64,000 bases of DNA from Gammaproteobacteria bacterium (GTDB taxonomy: Bacteria; Pseudomonadota; Gammaproteobacteria; SZUA-140), in assembly GCA_016218365.1 (NCBI GenBank), contig JACREF010000019.1, positions 68,543 through 132,542 on the forward strand, given 5' to 3'. Positions 1-8,385 of the stretch are shown here, in pieces. Each line of letters starts with the position of its first letter. Position 1 is the first letter of the stretch. Below the pieces are notes generated by a model, which was not told the DNA's origin, searched no databases, and saw nothing but the letters and a program-made list of their open reading frames with translations. The position numbers and the translations under genes were made by a program.

Positions 1-1827
1 GCGCGGCACTACCTCGAGCTGATGTGGCGCACTCGCGGGCCTGGCGGCCGTGTGCCGGATCGCCCCGCATTGCATGAAGATGATCGGCTGCTGACCATCA
101 CGGCGTACCGGTGTGGCAGTGAGGCCCAGCACATACTTCGCCTTCACTCGTTTCAGGATCGCCTCGAACGAGAACGCAGACAGGTGATGACATTCATCTA
201 CAATGATATGACCGTAGTTGTCGACCAGATCGCTGATCTCGCCCTGCCTTGAGAGCGACTGCATCACGGCGATGTCGATGCTGCCGGTCGGCCTGGCCTT
301 GCCGCCGCCGATGGTGCCGACGGCACCTTTGTCGACGCCAAGGAACGATTGCAGACGTTCCTGCCATTGCCTGAGCAACTCGGTGCGATGCACCAGTACC
401 AGCGTGTTGACCTCGCGCCGTGCGATCAGCGCGGCGGCAGTGACGGTCTTGCCGAACGCGGTTGGTGCACATAGCACACCGGTGTCGTGGTGAAGCATTG
501 CGATAACCGCTGCCTCCTGATCGGTGCGCAATGTGCCAGCGAAAGCCACCTCCAGTGCTTGCCCTGCAAGGCGCTCATCGTGCAGATCACAGCGAATGCC
601 ATTATCGCGGAGCAGCTCCTGCGCTGCATCCAGGCAGCCGCGCGGCAGGGCAATATGATTGGGGTAGTTCTCGGCGCAACCGATCACGCGGGGTTTATCC
701 CAGACGGGGAAACGCATTGCCTGCGCCTTGTAAAACTCCGGGTTCTGGAACGCGGCCAGCCGGATCAGCCGGTTAGCGAGTGGCTGGGGTAGCTGCGCCT
801 TCTCGAAATAGAGCATGTTCGCCAGCGTTACCGTCAGCGCCTTTGGCATCACCCCCGGCAGCTTCTTTGCTGCGATGACTGGGCGCTGCCACGGTTCCTG
901 CTGGTCTTCGTCGGTGACAAAGGTCACGTCCAGCGGATGCGCGCCACCGGTGGCGCGCAGAATAGCGGGCTCGATGTCGTGCGGCGGCAGCGGCTGGATC
1001 GATGCCAGGAATGCCCATTGATCTGCATACGGCCTCAATGCATCATCGACAAATACGCTGAGGCCCTGCTCGCGTGGCCTCTTCTGCAAGGGCAGCGCAA
1101 TCAGATTGCCGAAGCCGCCCTTGGGCATCGTGTCCTGGCCCGGAAACAGCCGGTCGTAGGAGGTCAGCTTCAGTTGCCGGGTGCGATGACAGGTGTAGCT
1201 GATGATGGCTGTACCGAGGCGCCGGGCATCCCGTGCCGAAACGCTGGCGGCGAAGAATATCCAGGCATGGGCACCGTTGCCGGAGCGCGAGATCTCCAGT
1301 GCCACCGGCACGTCCAGCTCCCGGCAAGATTGAACGAAGGCCCGCGCATCCTCGCGCCAGTCGGCCTCGTCGAAATCGACCGCCAGAAAGTGGCAGGTAT
1401 CGTCGGCCAATAGCGGATAAACACCAATCGTATGATCACCGGTGAGATGATCATAGATAATCTGATCGGCAACAGGGATCAGCAGCCGGTTACCGCAGTC
1501 CGCGCACTTGATGCGCGGCTTGTCGCAGACGCCGGGCTTCCACTCATTGGCGCAGGCCGGCGCGTAGCCTGATTTACCGGTCTTGCCCTCCCAGCGGACG
1601 GGATAAACATCGGTGCGGCCGCGGAACAGACGGCGGAACAGCGCGATCTTACCGTCGCTGCCCAAATTCCTGGAAGCGCGTGGCGGCAGGATGGGCTCTT
1701 CGGGAGGCAGTTCGATAGCGTGCTGGATGCCATGTTGATCCAGCACAGCGATCAAGCGGGCATTTTCAGCGCGAAGCTGCTGGCATCGGGCCAGCGCTTC
1801 GGCCAGTTGCTGCTCAACGTCGTTCAC
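1..1827 (-). CDS. TOTE-type archaeo-eukaryotic primase fused to a DEAD/DEAH helicase (3' end outside window)
   Basis: I translated this gene by hand; it is open from a GTG at 1827 to the window edge (609 codons, no stop). A short N-terminal helix (about 1-35) is followed by a zinc-ribbon-like group of four cysteines (about 91, 100, 107, 110). The primase domain has a D-x-D pair in FLAVDFDEADW (about 150/152), a His in SRSGNGAHAW (about 186) and the family-like stretch FPGQDTMPKGGFGNLIALPL (about 227-246). A superfamily 2 helicase follows, with Walker A APTAFGKT (about 453-460), Walker B VDECHH (about 542-547) and motif III LTATP. Such primase-helicases occur in predicted conflict (defence) systems. 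It lies 42 bases after the SNF2 gene, on the same strand, so co-transcription is likely. A TTG ten codons upstream is an alternative start. The C-terminal helicase lobe and anything after it are not visible. Confidence 0.85.
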   Translation of the reverse strand, partial: MNDVEQQLAEALARCQQLRAENARLIAVLDQHGIQHAIELPPEEPILPPRASRNLGSDGKIALFRRLFRGRTDVYPVRWEGKTGKSGYAPACANEWKPGVCDKPRIKCADCGNRLLIPVADQIIYDHLTGDHTIGVYPLLADDTCHFLAVDFDEADWREDARAFVQSCRELDVPVALEISRSGNGAHAWIFFAASVSARDARRLGTAIISYTCHRTRQLKLTSYDRLFPGQDTMPKGGFGNLIALPLQKRPREQGLSVFVDDALRPYADQWAFLASIQPLPPHDIEPAILRATGGAHPLDVTFVTDEDQQEPWQRPVIAAKKLPGVMPKALTVTLANMLYFEKAQLPQPLANRLIRLAAFQNPEFYKAQAMRFPVWDKPRVIGCAENYPNHIALPRGCLDAAQELLRDNGIRCDLHDERLAGQALEVAFAGTLRTDQEAAVIAMLHHDTGVLCAPTAFGKTVTAAALIARREVNTLVLVHRTELLRQWQERLQSFLGVDKGAVGTIGGGKARPTGSIDIAVMQSLSRQGEISDLVDNYGHIIVDECHHLSAFSFEAILKRVKAKYVLGLTATPVRRDGQQPIIFMQCGAIRHTAARPASAPHQLEVVPR

Positions 1828-1869
1828 ACTGCCGCTCGGCCTGGCCAAAGGCTGCCATTTTGATCCCGG

Positions 1870-4278
1870 CTACCTTTGGCCATTAAGAAGATTCACCAGG
1901 CTGTCAGCCAGGCGCTGCACTGCTTGCGGTTCGGGAACGGGAAGTTTCAGGTAGCGCCGCCCGGTGTTTGGATCCGTTTCGACCCACCGGGACTGGGCGT
2001 CTCCCGTCGAGGCCGCCGCCAATTCACCCAGCAGGCGGATACCTGCCTCCAGTAATGGCGCCCAGGGATCGGCGGAGGGATGCGGTGCTTCAGCTGCCTG
2101 CGTGTGTCCGGCCAACGGTTGATCCGCGGCTTCCGTTACGGTTTCCGCCTCGATCGCACCCGCAGCGCTTGTGACCTGCTCCACGCTTTCCATGAACTTG
2201 GACAGGCGCGTGCCCTGCAGGGTCACCTCGCTCTGTCCGCCGTCCAGCACGCCGGCGAACAGAGACTTCTTGAACGCCAGCACCGAGAGCATGCCCTCCT
2301 CGATCGTGCCTTTGGCGACGAAATTCACAACCTGCACGCCGCGGGCCTGACCAAGCCGGTGGACGCGCCCGATACGCTGCTCCAGCACTGCCGGATTCCA
2401 CGGCATATCCATGTTCACGACGATTGCGGCCGCGTGTTGCAGGTTGAGCCCGACCCCGCCGGCATCGGTGGAGAGGAAGAGGCGGCAATCCGGATCGGCG
2501 AGGAAGCGGTCGACCAATGCCCCGCGCTTCTCGCCCGGCACGCCGCCATGGAAAAGCACATGGCCCCAGCCCCGCATCTCCAGCCGCCGCACGATCAGTT
2601 CATGGGTGCGCAGCCACTGGCTGAAGACCACCACCTTGGCTTGAGGATCTTCGAACATGTCTTCGAGCAGGGCGATCAGCTCGTCGGCCTTGTACCCGTG
2701 GTCGGTTTCGTGATCCAGCAGATAGGTGCTGTTGCAGGACATGCGCATGTTTTGTAAGCAGCAGGTGAGGCGAATCTGGTCCTGCTCGGACAGGTAGCCC
2801 GTCTTGCGCCAGCGCAGCACGATGCGCGCGACGATTTCGCGATTTTCCTCGTGATGCCCGGCTTGCTGCGGCGTCATTGGCACGAACAGTGTGTTGTCCA
2901 CCCGCGCCGGCAACTGATCCAGCACCTCGGCCTTGCGCCGGCGCAGCATGACCGGAGAAAGTGTTTTTCCGATTTTATCGAGATTCTTGTAGCCGATGAC
3001 GCGGCCATGGTCATCGCGCTGTTGATGTTCGTGCAGCAAGCGCCAGGTCGGCCCCAGCCGGTGCTGGTCGACGAACTGCACGATGGAAATGAGTTCCTCC
3101 AGCCGGTTTTCCAGCGGCGTGCCGGTAAGCACGATGGCATATGGGCTGTCGATGCGTTTCAGTGCCCGCGCCGCCACCGTACTCCAGTTCTTGATGCGCT
3201 GGGCTTCATCGACGATCACCACGTCCGGCGCCCAGGACTGGATCAGATCGAGATCGCGGGTCAAGGTTTCATAATTGGTAATCTTGCAGAAGCTCTCCTG
3301 ACCGTAGAGCGTTTGACGCATCGCCCGCAAACCACCGATGACCATCGCATCGCGCCCGGAAAATCGGTCGATCTCGCGTTGCCATTGATACTTGAGGGAG
3401 GTGGGGCAGACGATGAGTACCCGCCCGGCACCGAAGTGGCGAGCGAGCAGCTCGATGGCCGCAATCGCCTGTACGGTCTTGCCCAAACCCATTTCGTCAC
3501 CGATCAGGGCGCGGCCGGCACGCGCGGCGAACAGCGCGCCCTCCGCCTGATAAGCGTACAGCCCGACCTTGAGCAGCTTTTTCAGTGCCGGGCTTTTCGC
3601 ACCCTTTGGATAGGCCTCGTCGAGAATCCTGCGCCGCGTCTCGGCATCCCGATGTTCGGCAATGAAGGCTTGCGCATCATCGTAGCAACGCAGATCGTGG
3701 CCGGTCTTGCGAACCGCTTCGAGAAACGCCGGCAGCTCGGAGTAGCGTTCGGGGAACAGTTGCCAGCCATCATGTTCGGCAAACAGCGCGGACGCTTTTT
3801 TCCTGATGCCCCGCGGGCAAGCGCTGCCAAGACGCAGCCGCACCCGCCGCCGACCGGCATAATCGAGGAACAGCTCGCTGAACGGCGGGTGAAAGCCGCG
3901 CTTCAGAGCGGTCTTGCCGCCGCGTTTCGCCGCGATCCGTGCCAGAGTGAATTCAATATGCTTGCAGGTGCCCAGGTCATTGGTGGCAAAATCAGGGCAG
4001 GAACAATAGTTCTCCCCAGGCTGCTCGCCACGTATGGCGACCCGGTAACGCCGTCCGCTCTCCGGGTTGATGACCGCGAACTCCGAGAACACCGGATCAT
4101 CGCCGAGATTCTCAAGTGTGAAGCTCTGCTCGCGGCCAAATTGCTGCCGGAGTCTCCGCTGCCAGTCCTCGGCCGAGAGACCTTCCGGTTTACGTTGGCG
4201 GGAGAGGCGGGGTTCCGCTGAGGGTTTCGCGGCACGCCTCCGAGAAGCCGTTGAAAGTTTTTTAGCAGGTTTTTTCAC
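1870..4278 (-). CDS. SNF2-family helicase with N-terminal SWIM zinc finger
   Basis: 802 residues. A basic N-terminus precedes a SWIM zinc finger at about 92-107 (C-x-C then C-K-H, from YCSCPDF to GTCKHIEF). The SNF2 ATPase follows, with motif I GDEMGLGKT (about 260-268), a DEAQ-type motif II VIVDEAQRIKN (about 354-364), LTGTPLENR, and motif VI QRIGRVHRLGQ in the second lobe. Swi2/Snf2 enzymes are double-stranded DNA translocases; SWIM fingers usually bind DNA or protein. The start is a GTG preceded by GAGGG at suitable spacing. The C-terminal tail of about 130 residues has no domain I recognise. It is followed closely by the primase-helicase gene and preceded by hipBA on the same strand. A remodelling or translocase role in the same defence-like system is inference; the helicase identity is certain. 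Confidence 0.9.
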   Translation of the reverse strand: MKKPAKKLSTASRRRAAKPSAEPRLSRQRKPEGLSAEDWQRRLRQQFGREQSFTLENLGDDPVFSEFAVINPESGRRYRVAIRGEQPGENYCSCPDFATNDLGTCKHIEFTLARIAAKRGGKTALKRGFHPPFSELFLDYAGRRRVRLRLGSACPRGIRKKASALFAEHDGWQLFPERYSELPAFLEAVRKTGHDLRCYDDAQAFIAEHRDAETRRRILDEAYPKGAKSPALKKLLKVGLYAYQAEGALFAARAGRALIGDEMGLGKTVQAIAAIELLARHFGAGRVLIVCPTSLKYQWQREIDRFSGRDAMVIGGLRAMRQTLYGQESFCKITNYETLTRDLDLIQSWAPDVVIVDEAQRIKNWSTVAARALKRIDSPYAIVLTGTPLENRLEELISIVQFVDQHRLGPTWRLLHEHQQRDDHGRVIGYKNLDKIGKTLSPVMLRRRKAEVLDQLPARVDNTLFVPMTPQQAGHHEENREIVARIVLRWRKTGYLSEQDQIRLTCCLQNMRMSCNSTYLLDHETDHGYKADELIALLEDMFEDPQAKVVVFSQWLRTHELIVRRLEMRGWGHVLFHGGVPGEKRGALVDRFLADPDCRLFLSTDAGGVGLNLQHAAAIVVNMDMPWNPAVLEQRIGRVHRLGQARGVQVVNFVAKGTIEEGMLSVLAFKKSLFAGVLDGGQSEVTLQGTRLSKFMESVEQVTSAAGAIEAETVTEAADQPLAGHTQAAEAPHPSADPWAPLLEAGIRLLGELAAASTGDAQSRWVETDPNTGRRYLKLPVPEPQAVQRLADSLVNLLNGQR

Positions 4279-4444
4279 TTATTACCCTCACTATTGCCCC
4301 TTCTTCCGCCAAGTCGCGTCTGAACCGCAGCCAGTCCTGATGGAGATAGACAAGTCATCCTGCACCCTGGTGATCTGCCTCATGGGTCGATTCCGTTAAT
4401 CCTTGTTGACGCATCAATCCATGCGCTGCCATGCAGGATGATGA

Positions 4445-5704
4445 CTACGCCTCGTTCTCCGCCACGAGCGCGGCGGTGATTTTGTCATACCGCTGATTGA
4501 TGACGCCCAGTATGTTATCGATGACGATACACGACCCGTGCTCAACGATGAACTCATCACGGAGCGCCTGGGCCGATTCGTGAATGGATTCCTTCATAAA
4601 CAACAAGCGCTGCCGTACCAGTTTATAAGCAACGCCGATATCTTCCGCGAAGGCTTGCCAGCGGCGTGCGATGATCCAGCTCGGACGATCTTCGCCGCCG
4701 ATCTTCATCGCGAGCTTGTCGGTGAGATCCGGATAGGCTGCCGTGCACATCAGGTCGTAACACGGCGCCAGACGGGGCCCATCCTGCATGAGCAGCAACG
4801 AGATGTTTTTTGCGTGCGCGTCGGCGTTGCCGATCAGATAATTAAAGACTACCCAATCCAGCAAGGCGCGCATATCGGATACCGGGAACACGCTGTGGTC
4901 GCGCAGCAGCATGAAGCATTGCTTGATACCGGGGCCGCCTTCTTTCTCGTACTTCTGATCCGGCAGGATTCCCAGCGCCTGACAGAAATCCTCCTGGTGG
5001 ATGCGTTCAATCGATCCGTCCGCTTTCGAGTCACGGTCATAGCGCTCGATCAGATAGAGATTCTTGCGCTTGCGCAACAATGTCACGCGCGGAACCGAGA
5101 GGCCGACACGTTCCGCCAGCCGCATGCAGAAATATTCGTTTTCCACTGAGTGCGGGTACTGGACGATGGGCGGCTTGAGAATATGGCTGCTGGGGGCATT
5201 ATCAAGCGGCACACTGATGTGTTGGCCGTCGAAGTGTACAGGTAACTTATTCTGCGCGCCGGCCAGCGACAGGCGGATGCCTTGCTCACCGGCCAACATG
5301 GGGCGCGTGGGCAGTTCATCGACCAAGGCATTCAGGTCATCCTCGTTCAGGATGCGATAACTGCCCGTATCGGGCAGTGGCATATTATCTGGCAGCAGGC
5401 TGACAGCGCCGGCACACTCGCCGCCAACGGCCTCCAGTAGCGCAAAATCGTTTTGCTCCGACAGGCCGAGCTTTCGTGCCAGCGCGCGTCGCAGGTCAGA
5501 TTCGGGCAACAGATTGGCAAAGAACGGGCGTGCCTGTTCGTCAGCGAAGGGTTCAGCGTGCAGCGGCAGGTGCAGCGAGAGCGGCACGGCAGCTGTGTTG
5601 GTCAGCCACTCCTGATCGTAGATGAACACGAAGTGGCGCCGGGCATCGAGCGATAATCGGCCGACCTTATCGCCGCGCAAATAGACGTTCAGGTCATTGC
5701 TCAT
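4445..5704 (-). CDS. hipA: HipA-family serine/threonine kinase toxin
   Basis: 419 residues, the usual HipA length. It has the N-terminal subdomain (FANLLPES at about 62), the gating-loop motif RLSLAGAQNKLP, where E. coli HipA carries its autophosphorylated Ser150, the catalytic loop GNADAHAKN, and the metal-binding motif PCYDLM. In E. coli HipA phosphorylates GltX and blocks translation; gltX lies 2.7 kb away here, but that target is only an extrapolation. The gene starts at the hipB stop with a one-base overlap (TGATG arrangement), so the two are translationally coupled. All kinase motifs look intact. Other HipA-family kinases have different targets, so the substrate is unknown. Confidence 0.93.
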   Translation of the reverse strand: MSNDLNVYLRGDKVGRLSLDARRHFVFIYDQEWLTNTAAVPLSLHLPLHAEPFADEQARPFFANLLPESDLRRALARKLGLSEQNDFALLEAVGGECAGAVSLLPDNMPLPDTGSYRILNEDDLNALVDELPTRPMLAGEQGIRLSLAGAQNKLPVHFDGQHISVPLDNAPSSHILKPPIVQYPHSVENEYFCMRLAERVGLSVPRVTLLRKRKNLYLIERYDRDSKADGSIERIHQEDFCQALGILPDQKYEKEGGPGIKQCFMLLRDHSVFPVSDMRALLDWVVFNYLIGNADAHAKNISLLLMQDGPRLAPCYDLMCTAAYPDLTDKLAMKIGGEDRPSWIIARRWQAFAEDIGVAYKLVRQRLLFMKESIHESAQALRDEFIVEHGSCIVIDNILGVINQRYDKITAALVAENEA

Positions 5705-5976
5705 CAGGTGCGCTCACGATGCGCCCAGCCACGCGGGCGTATGCTGAGCTCCAGCCCCAGACACTTGATCACCTGAAGCACCTTGCCCAGTTCCATGGTC
5801 GGTTTGCCGTTTTCCAGATCCGATATGAAACGCACCCCTACCCCGCATAGGGCGGCAAACTCGGCCTGGGTGGCCTCTTGCTCCTTGCGCCTTGCGCGCA
5901 CGCAGCGACCCAGGTCTTCAGCGGCGATTATGTTCCCGTACGGTAATGATGACGTCTGATTCATGCCTTGAGCCAT
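5704..5976 (-). CDS. hipB: HipB-like XRE-family antitoxin and autorepressor
   Basis: 90 residues with one helix-turn-helix domain (about 19-80): RRKEQEATQAEFAALCGVG then FISDLENGKPTMELGKVL. This is the Cro/CI fold of HipB antitoxins, which bind HipA and repress the shared promoter. The gene sits directly upstream of hipA with coupled ends. Two copies of a palindromic site flank the promoter just upstream, as expected for a dimeric autorepressor. An ATG four codons downstream (5964) is an alternative start. Confidence 0.9.
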   Translation of the reverse strand: MAQGMNQTSSLPYGNIIAAEDLGRCVRARRKEQEATQAEFAALCGVGVRFISDLENGKPTMELGKVLQVIKCLGLELSIRPRGWAHRERT

Positions 5977-5981
5977 ATTTA

Positions 5982-6044
5982 TTCCCGCTCGGGAACTATA
6001 TTGTCAATTATCACTTTTAGCAAGAATATTTTACCGCTCGGGAC
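5982..6044 (-). promoter_or_regulatory. hipBA promoter flanked by two HipB-type operators
   Basis: On the minus strand TTGCTA (6018-6023) and TATAGT (5995-6000) are separated by exactly 17 bases. The near-perfect palindrome TTCCCGCTCGGGAA (5982-5995) touches the -10 box on its downstream side. A second copy, TTACCGCTCGGGAC (6031-6044), lies just upstream of the -35 box. The same half-site CGGGA on both sides suggests a dimer bound at each. That HipB (perhaps with HipA) is the binder is inference from position. Confidence 0.72.
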
Positions 6045-6060
6045 CATACCGTCACTCATC

Positions 6061-6452
6061 ACCGCCGCCAAGATACAGGAAGACGCCCGCAATCTGGCCC
6101 AAAGAAGCTGACCGGTTAATCTCATAGATTGCTTCGGGCCAGGCGCCACAGCGGGTGCTTGAGAAAATTACCGCGCGCGCGAACAAGCGCATGATCTGGA
6201 AGTCGAACGGGAGCGCTGGAGGCCGCCGGGTTTCCAAGGCATCGGAGATGGCGCGCATGCAGCGGTTCGCACATGAACGAACCGATCAGGGATACCCTGC
6301 AAAACGACGTACCCGGCGCCCGGGAAGCCTTGAAGCAGATCCTCGACGGCCCGAGCAGCCTTAAGCTCGACAGCGCGGACGACAGGATTGAAGGAAAGAC
6401 ACGGGACGGAGCGCGCTATTAGCCCCCGATTCGACCACAACCAGCATAAAGA
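6061..6452. other. Gene-poor stretch between hipBA and tRNA-Glu
   Basis: These roughly 390 bases hold no intact gene. ORFs on both strands are short and of unlikely composition, and one minus-strand frame runs through the tRNA genes. The only recognisable content is the possible recombinase fragment at 6273-6422. This is the boundary between the accessory island and the core tRNA/synthetase block. Confidence 0.6.
6273..6422 (+). pseudogene. Possible remnant of a large serine recombinase (C-terminal fragment)
   Basis: A 49-codon frame from ATG 6273 to TAG 6422 begins MNEPIRDTLQNDVPGAREAL and continues KQILDG. The pattern 'R..L...P.AR..L..iL.G' resembles, from memory, the segment near the C-terminus of large serine recombinases and resolvases. 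Another frame just upstream (about 6180-6240) encodes a charged helix, as would remain of the preceding coiled coil after frameshifts. No catalytic domain is present. The call rests on recall of a family pattern without alignment; a chance ORF is quite possible. Confidence 0.3.
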
Positions 6453-6528
6453 TGGCGTCCCCAAGGGGATTCGAACCCCTGTTACTGCCGTGAAAGGGCG
6501 GTGTCCTAGGCCTCTAGACGATGGGGAC
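6453..6528 (-). tRNA. tRNA-Glu (anticodon TTC)
   Basis: The minus strand reads GTCCCCATCGTCTAGAGGCC at the 5' end, has the anticodon arm CCGCCCTTTCACGGC with TTC, the T-arm GGGGTTCGAATCCCC and an encoded 3' CCA. The acceptor stem GTCCCCA pairs with TGGGGAC. It is 76 bases long and very close to E. coli tRNA-Glu. It lies 19 bases after tRNA-Ala and is probably processed from the same transcript. Its 3' end faces the accessory island. Confidence 0.98.
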
Positions 6529-6547
6529 GCAAAACCGAACTGTTTTC

Positions 6548-6623
<76 letters not shown>

Positions 6624-6639
6624 GTTAACAGAAGCGCGC

Positions 6640-6668
6640 AATTTACCGGTTCAGGCCCAAGCTGTCAA
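6640..6668 (-). promoter_or_regulatory. Promoter of the tRNA-Ala/tRNA-Glu unit
   Basis: On the minus strand a perfect TTGACA (6663-6668), a 17-base spacer and TAAATT (6640-6645) are followed by a G+C-rich discriminator GCGCGC. This is the layout of stringently controlled stable-RNA promoters. It lies between the glnS stop (6684) and the tRNA-Ala 5' end (6623). Confidence 0.8.
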
Positions 6669-6683
6669 GCCAAAGCAGGGCCT

Positions 6684-8372
6684 TTATCCGCCCTGTTCTT
6701 CAATCTTCGCCCAGCTGTCGCGCAACGTGACAATACGGTTGAAAACCTGCCGATCCTTGGCCGCCAGCACCCCATCCAGACAAAAATAGCCTTCGCGCTC
6801 AAACTGGAACCGGTCACCCGCCCTGGCCTGCGCCAATGAGCGCTCACCGACGGCCTGGGTCAGTGTCCGCAATGACTCCGGGTTCAGCAGCTCGCGATAG
6901 TCCCTGCCACCGGCATTGTCCGGCGTCTTGTGGGTGAACAGCCGGTCGTACAAGCGCACCTCCAGCGGTACCGCATGCGCCGCCGACACCCAGTGGATGA
7001 CACCCTTGACCTTGCGCCCTGCCGGGTCGGCGCCCAGCGTTGCCGGATCGTAACTGCAGCGCAGCTCGATGACATTGCCCTGGGCATCCTTGATGACCTG
7101 GTCACAGCGGATCACATAGGCAAAACGCAGCCTGACCTCTCCACCGGCCACCAGCCGCTTGAACTTCTTTGACGCCTCCTCGCGGAAATCGTCCTGATCT
7201 ATATATATGACCCGCGACAGCGGTACCCGCCGCGTCCCCAGCGCCGGCTGCTGCGGATGGTTCGGCACCTCCAGCTCCTCGACCTGGCCTTCGGCAAGGT
7301 TTTCGATGACCACCTTCAAGGGCTTTAGTACCGCCATGCGCCGCGGCGCGATGTCGTTCAGATCCTCGCGGATGCAGTTTTCCAGCAGCGCCATCTCGAC
7401 CAGGCTGTCGGCACGGCTGACGCCGATGCGCTCGCAGAACGTGCGGATCGCCGCTGGCGTGTAACCGCGGCGGCGCAGCCCGGCGAGGGTCGGCATCCGC
7501 GGATCATCCCAGCCCTCGACATGACCGTCATCAACCAGCTGCGTCAGCTTGCGCTTGCTGACCACAGTATGTTCGAGATTGAGGCGCGAGAACTCGATCT
7601 GCTGCGGATGACAATCGATGGTGATATGGTCCAGCACCCAGTCATACAACGGACGATGATCCTCAAACTCCAGCGTACAGATCGAGTGGGTGATGCCTTC
7701 CAGCGCATCGGAGATCGGATGGGTGTAGTCATACAACGGATAGATGCACCACGCCTCACCGGTCTGGTGATGGATGACGCCATGGCGGATACGGTACAGC
7801 GCCGGGTCACGCAGGTTCATGTTCGGTGATGCCATATCGATCTTCGCACGCAACACCTTCGCGCCATCCGGGAACTCGCCGGCGCGCATCCGCGCGAACA
7901 GCTCCAGGTTCTCGGCCACGCTACGCTCGCGGTACGGGCTGTTACGACCGGGTTCGGTCAGGGTACCGCGGTAGTCACGCACCTGCTCGGCATCCAGATC
8001 GCAGACATAGGCCCGTCCCTTGTTGATCAGTTCAACGGCGTACAGATACAACTGTTCAAAATAGTCGGAGGCATAATACAGCCGGTCATCCCAGTCAAAA
8101 CCCAGCCAGCGCACATCCTGCTGGATCGCCTCGACATACTCGATGTTTTCCTTGTGCGGATTGGTGTCATCAAAGCGCAGGTTACAGCGGCCGTTGAAAT
8201 CCACGGCCAGCCCGAAGTTCAGGCAGATCGACTTGGCATGACCGATGTGCAGATAACCATTGGGCTCCGGCGGAAAACGGGTCGCCACCCGGCCGCCGTG
8301 TTTACCGCTGGCGATATCGGCCTCGATGATCTTGTGGATGAAGTTGCTGGGGGCCTCTGTCTGATGACTCAT
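6684..8372 (-). CDS. glnS: Glutaminyl-tRNA synthetase
   Basis: Charges tRNA-Gln with glutamine in the cytoplasm. The class I HIGH-type motif lies in [16 protein letters not shown] near residue 35, and the KMSKS counterpart is VVSKRKL. The C-terminal part matches the two beta-barrels that read the anticodon. About 562 residues from the ATG at 8372, against 554 in E. coli. The open frame extends upstream into gltX, but the conserved start [20 protein letters not shown] is typical. It follows gltX by 13 bases and is likely co-transcribed with it. Having GlnRS implies direct charging of tRNA-Gln. Confidence 0.97.
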   Translation of the reverse strand: MSHQTEAPSNFIHKIIEADIASGKHGGRVATRFPPEPNGYLHIGHAKSICLNFGLAVDFNGRCNLRFDDTNPHKENIEYVEAIQQDVRWLGFDWDDRLYYASDYFEQLYLYAVELINKGRAYVCDLDAEQVRDYRGTLTEPGRNSPYRERSVAENLELFARMRAGEFPDGAKVLRAKIDMASPNMNLRDPALYRIRHGVIHHQTGEAWCIYPLYDYTHPISDALEGITHSICTLEFEDHRPLYDWVLDHITIDCHPQQIEFSRLNLEHTVVSKRKLTQLVDDGHVEGWDDPRMPTLAGLRRRGYTPAAIRTFCERIGVSRADSLVEMALLENCIREDLNDIAPRRMAVLKPLKVVIENLAEGQVEELEVPNHPQQPALGTRRVPLSRVIYIDQDDFREEASKKFKRLVAGGEVRLRFAYVIRCDQVIKDAQGNVIELRCSYDPATLGADPAGRKVKGVIHWVSAAHAVPLEVRLYDRLFTHKTPDNAGGRDYRELLNPESLRTLTQAVGERSLAQARAGDRFQFEREGYFCLDGVLAAKDRQVFNRIVTLRDSWAKIEEQGG

Positions 8373-8385
8373 GGCACTGATCCTG

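Noticed and set aside
2851-4221. A 456-codon plus-strand frame opposite the SNF2 gene
   Set aside because: It is a shadow frame caused by GC-rich codon bias; composition is unlike a protein, and the opposite strand carries complete SNF2 and SWIM motifs.
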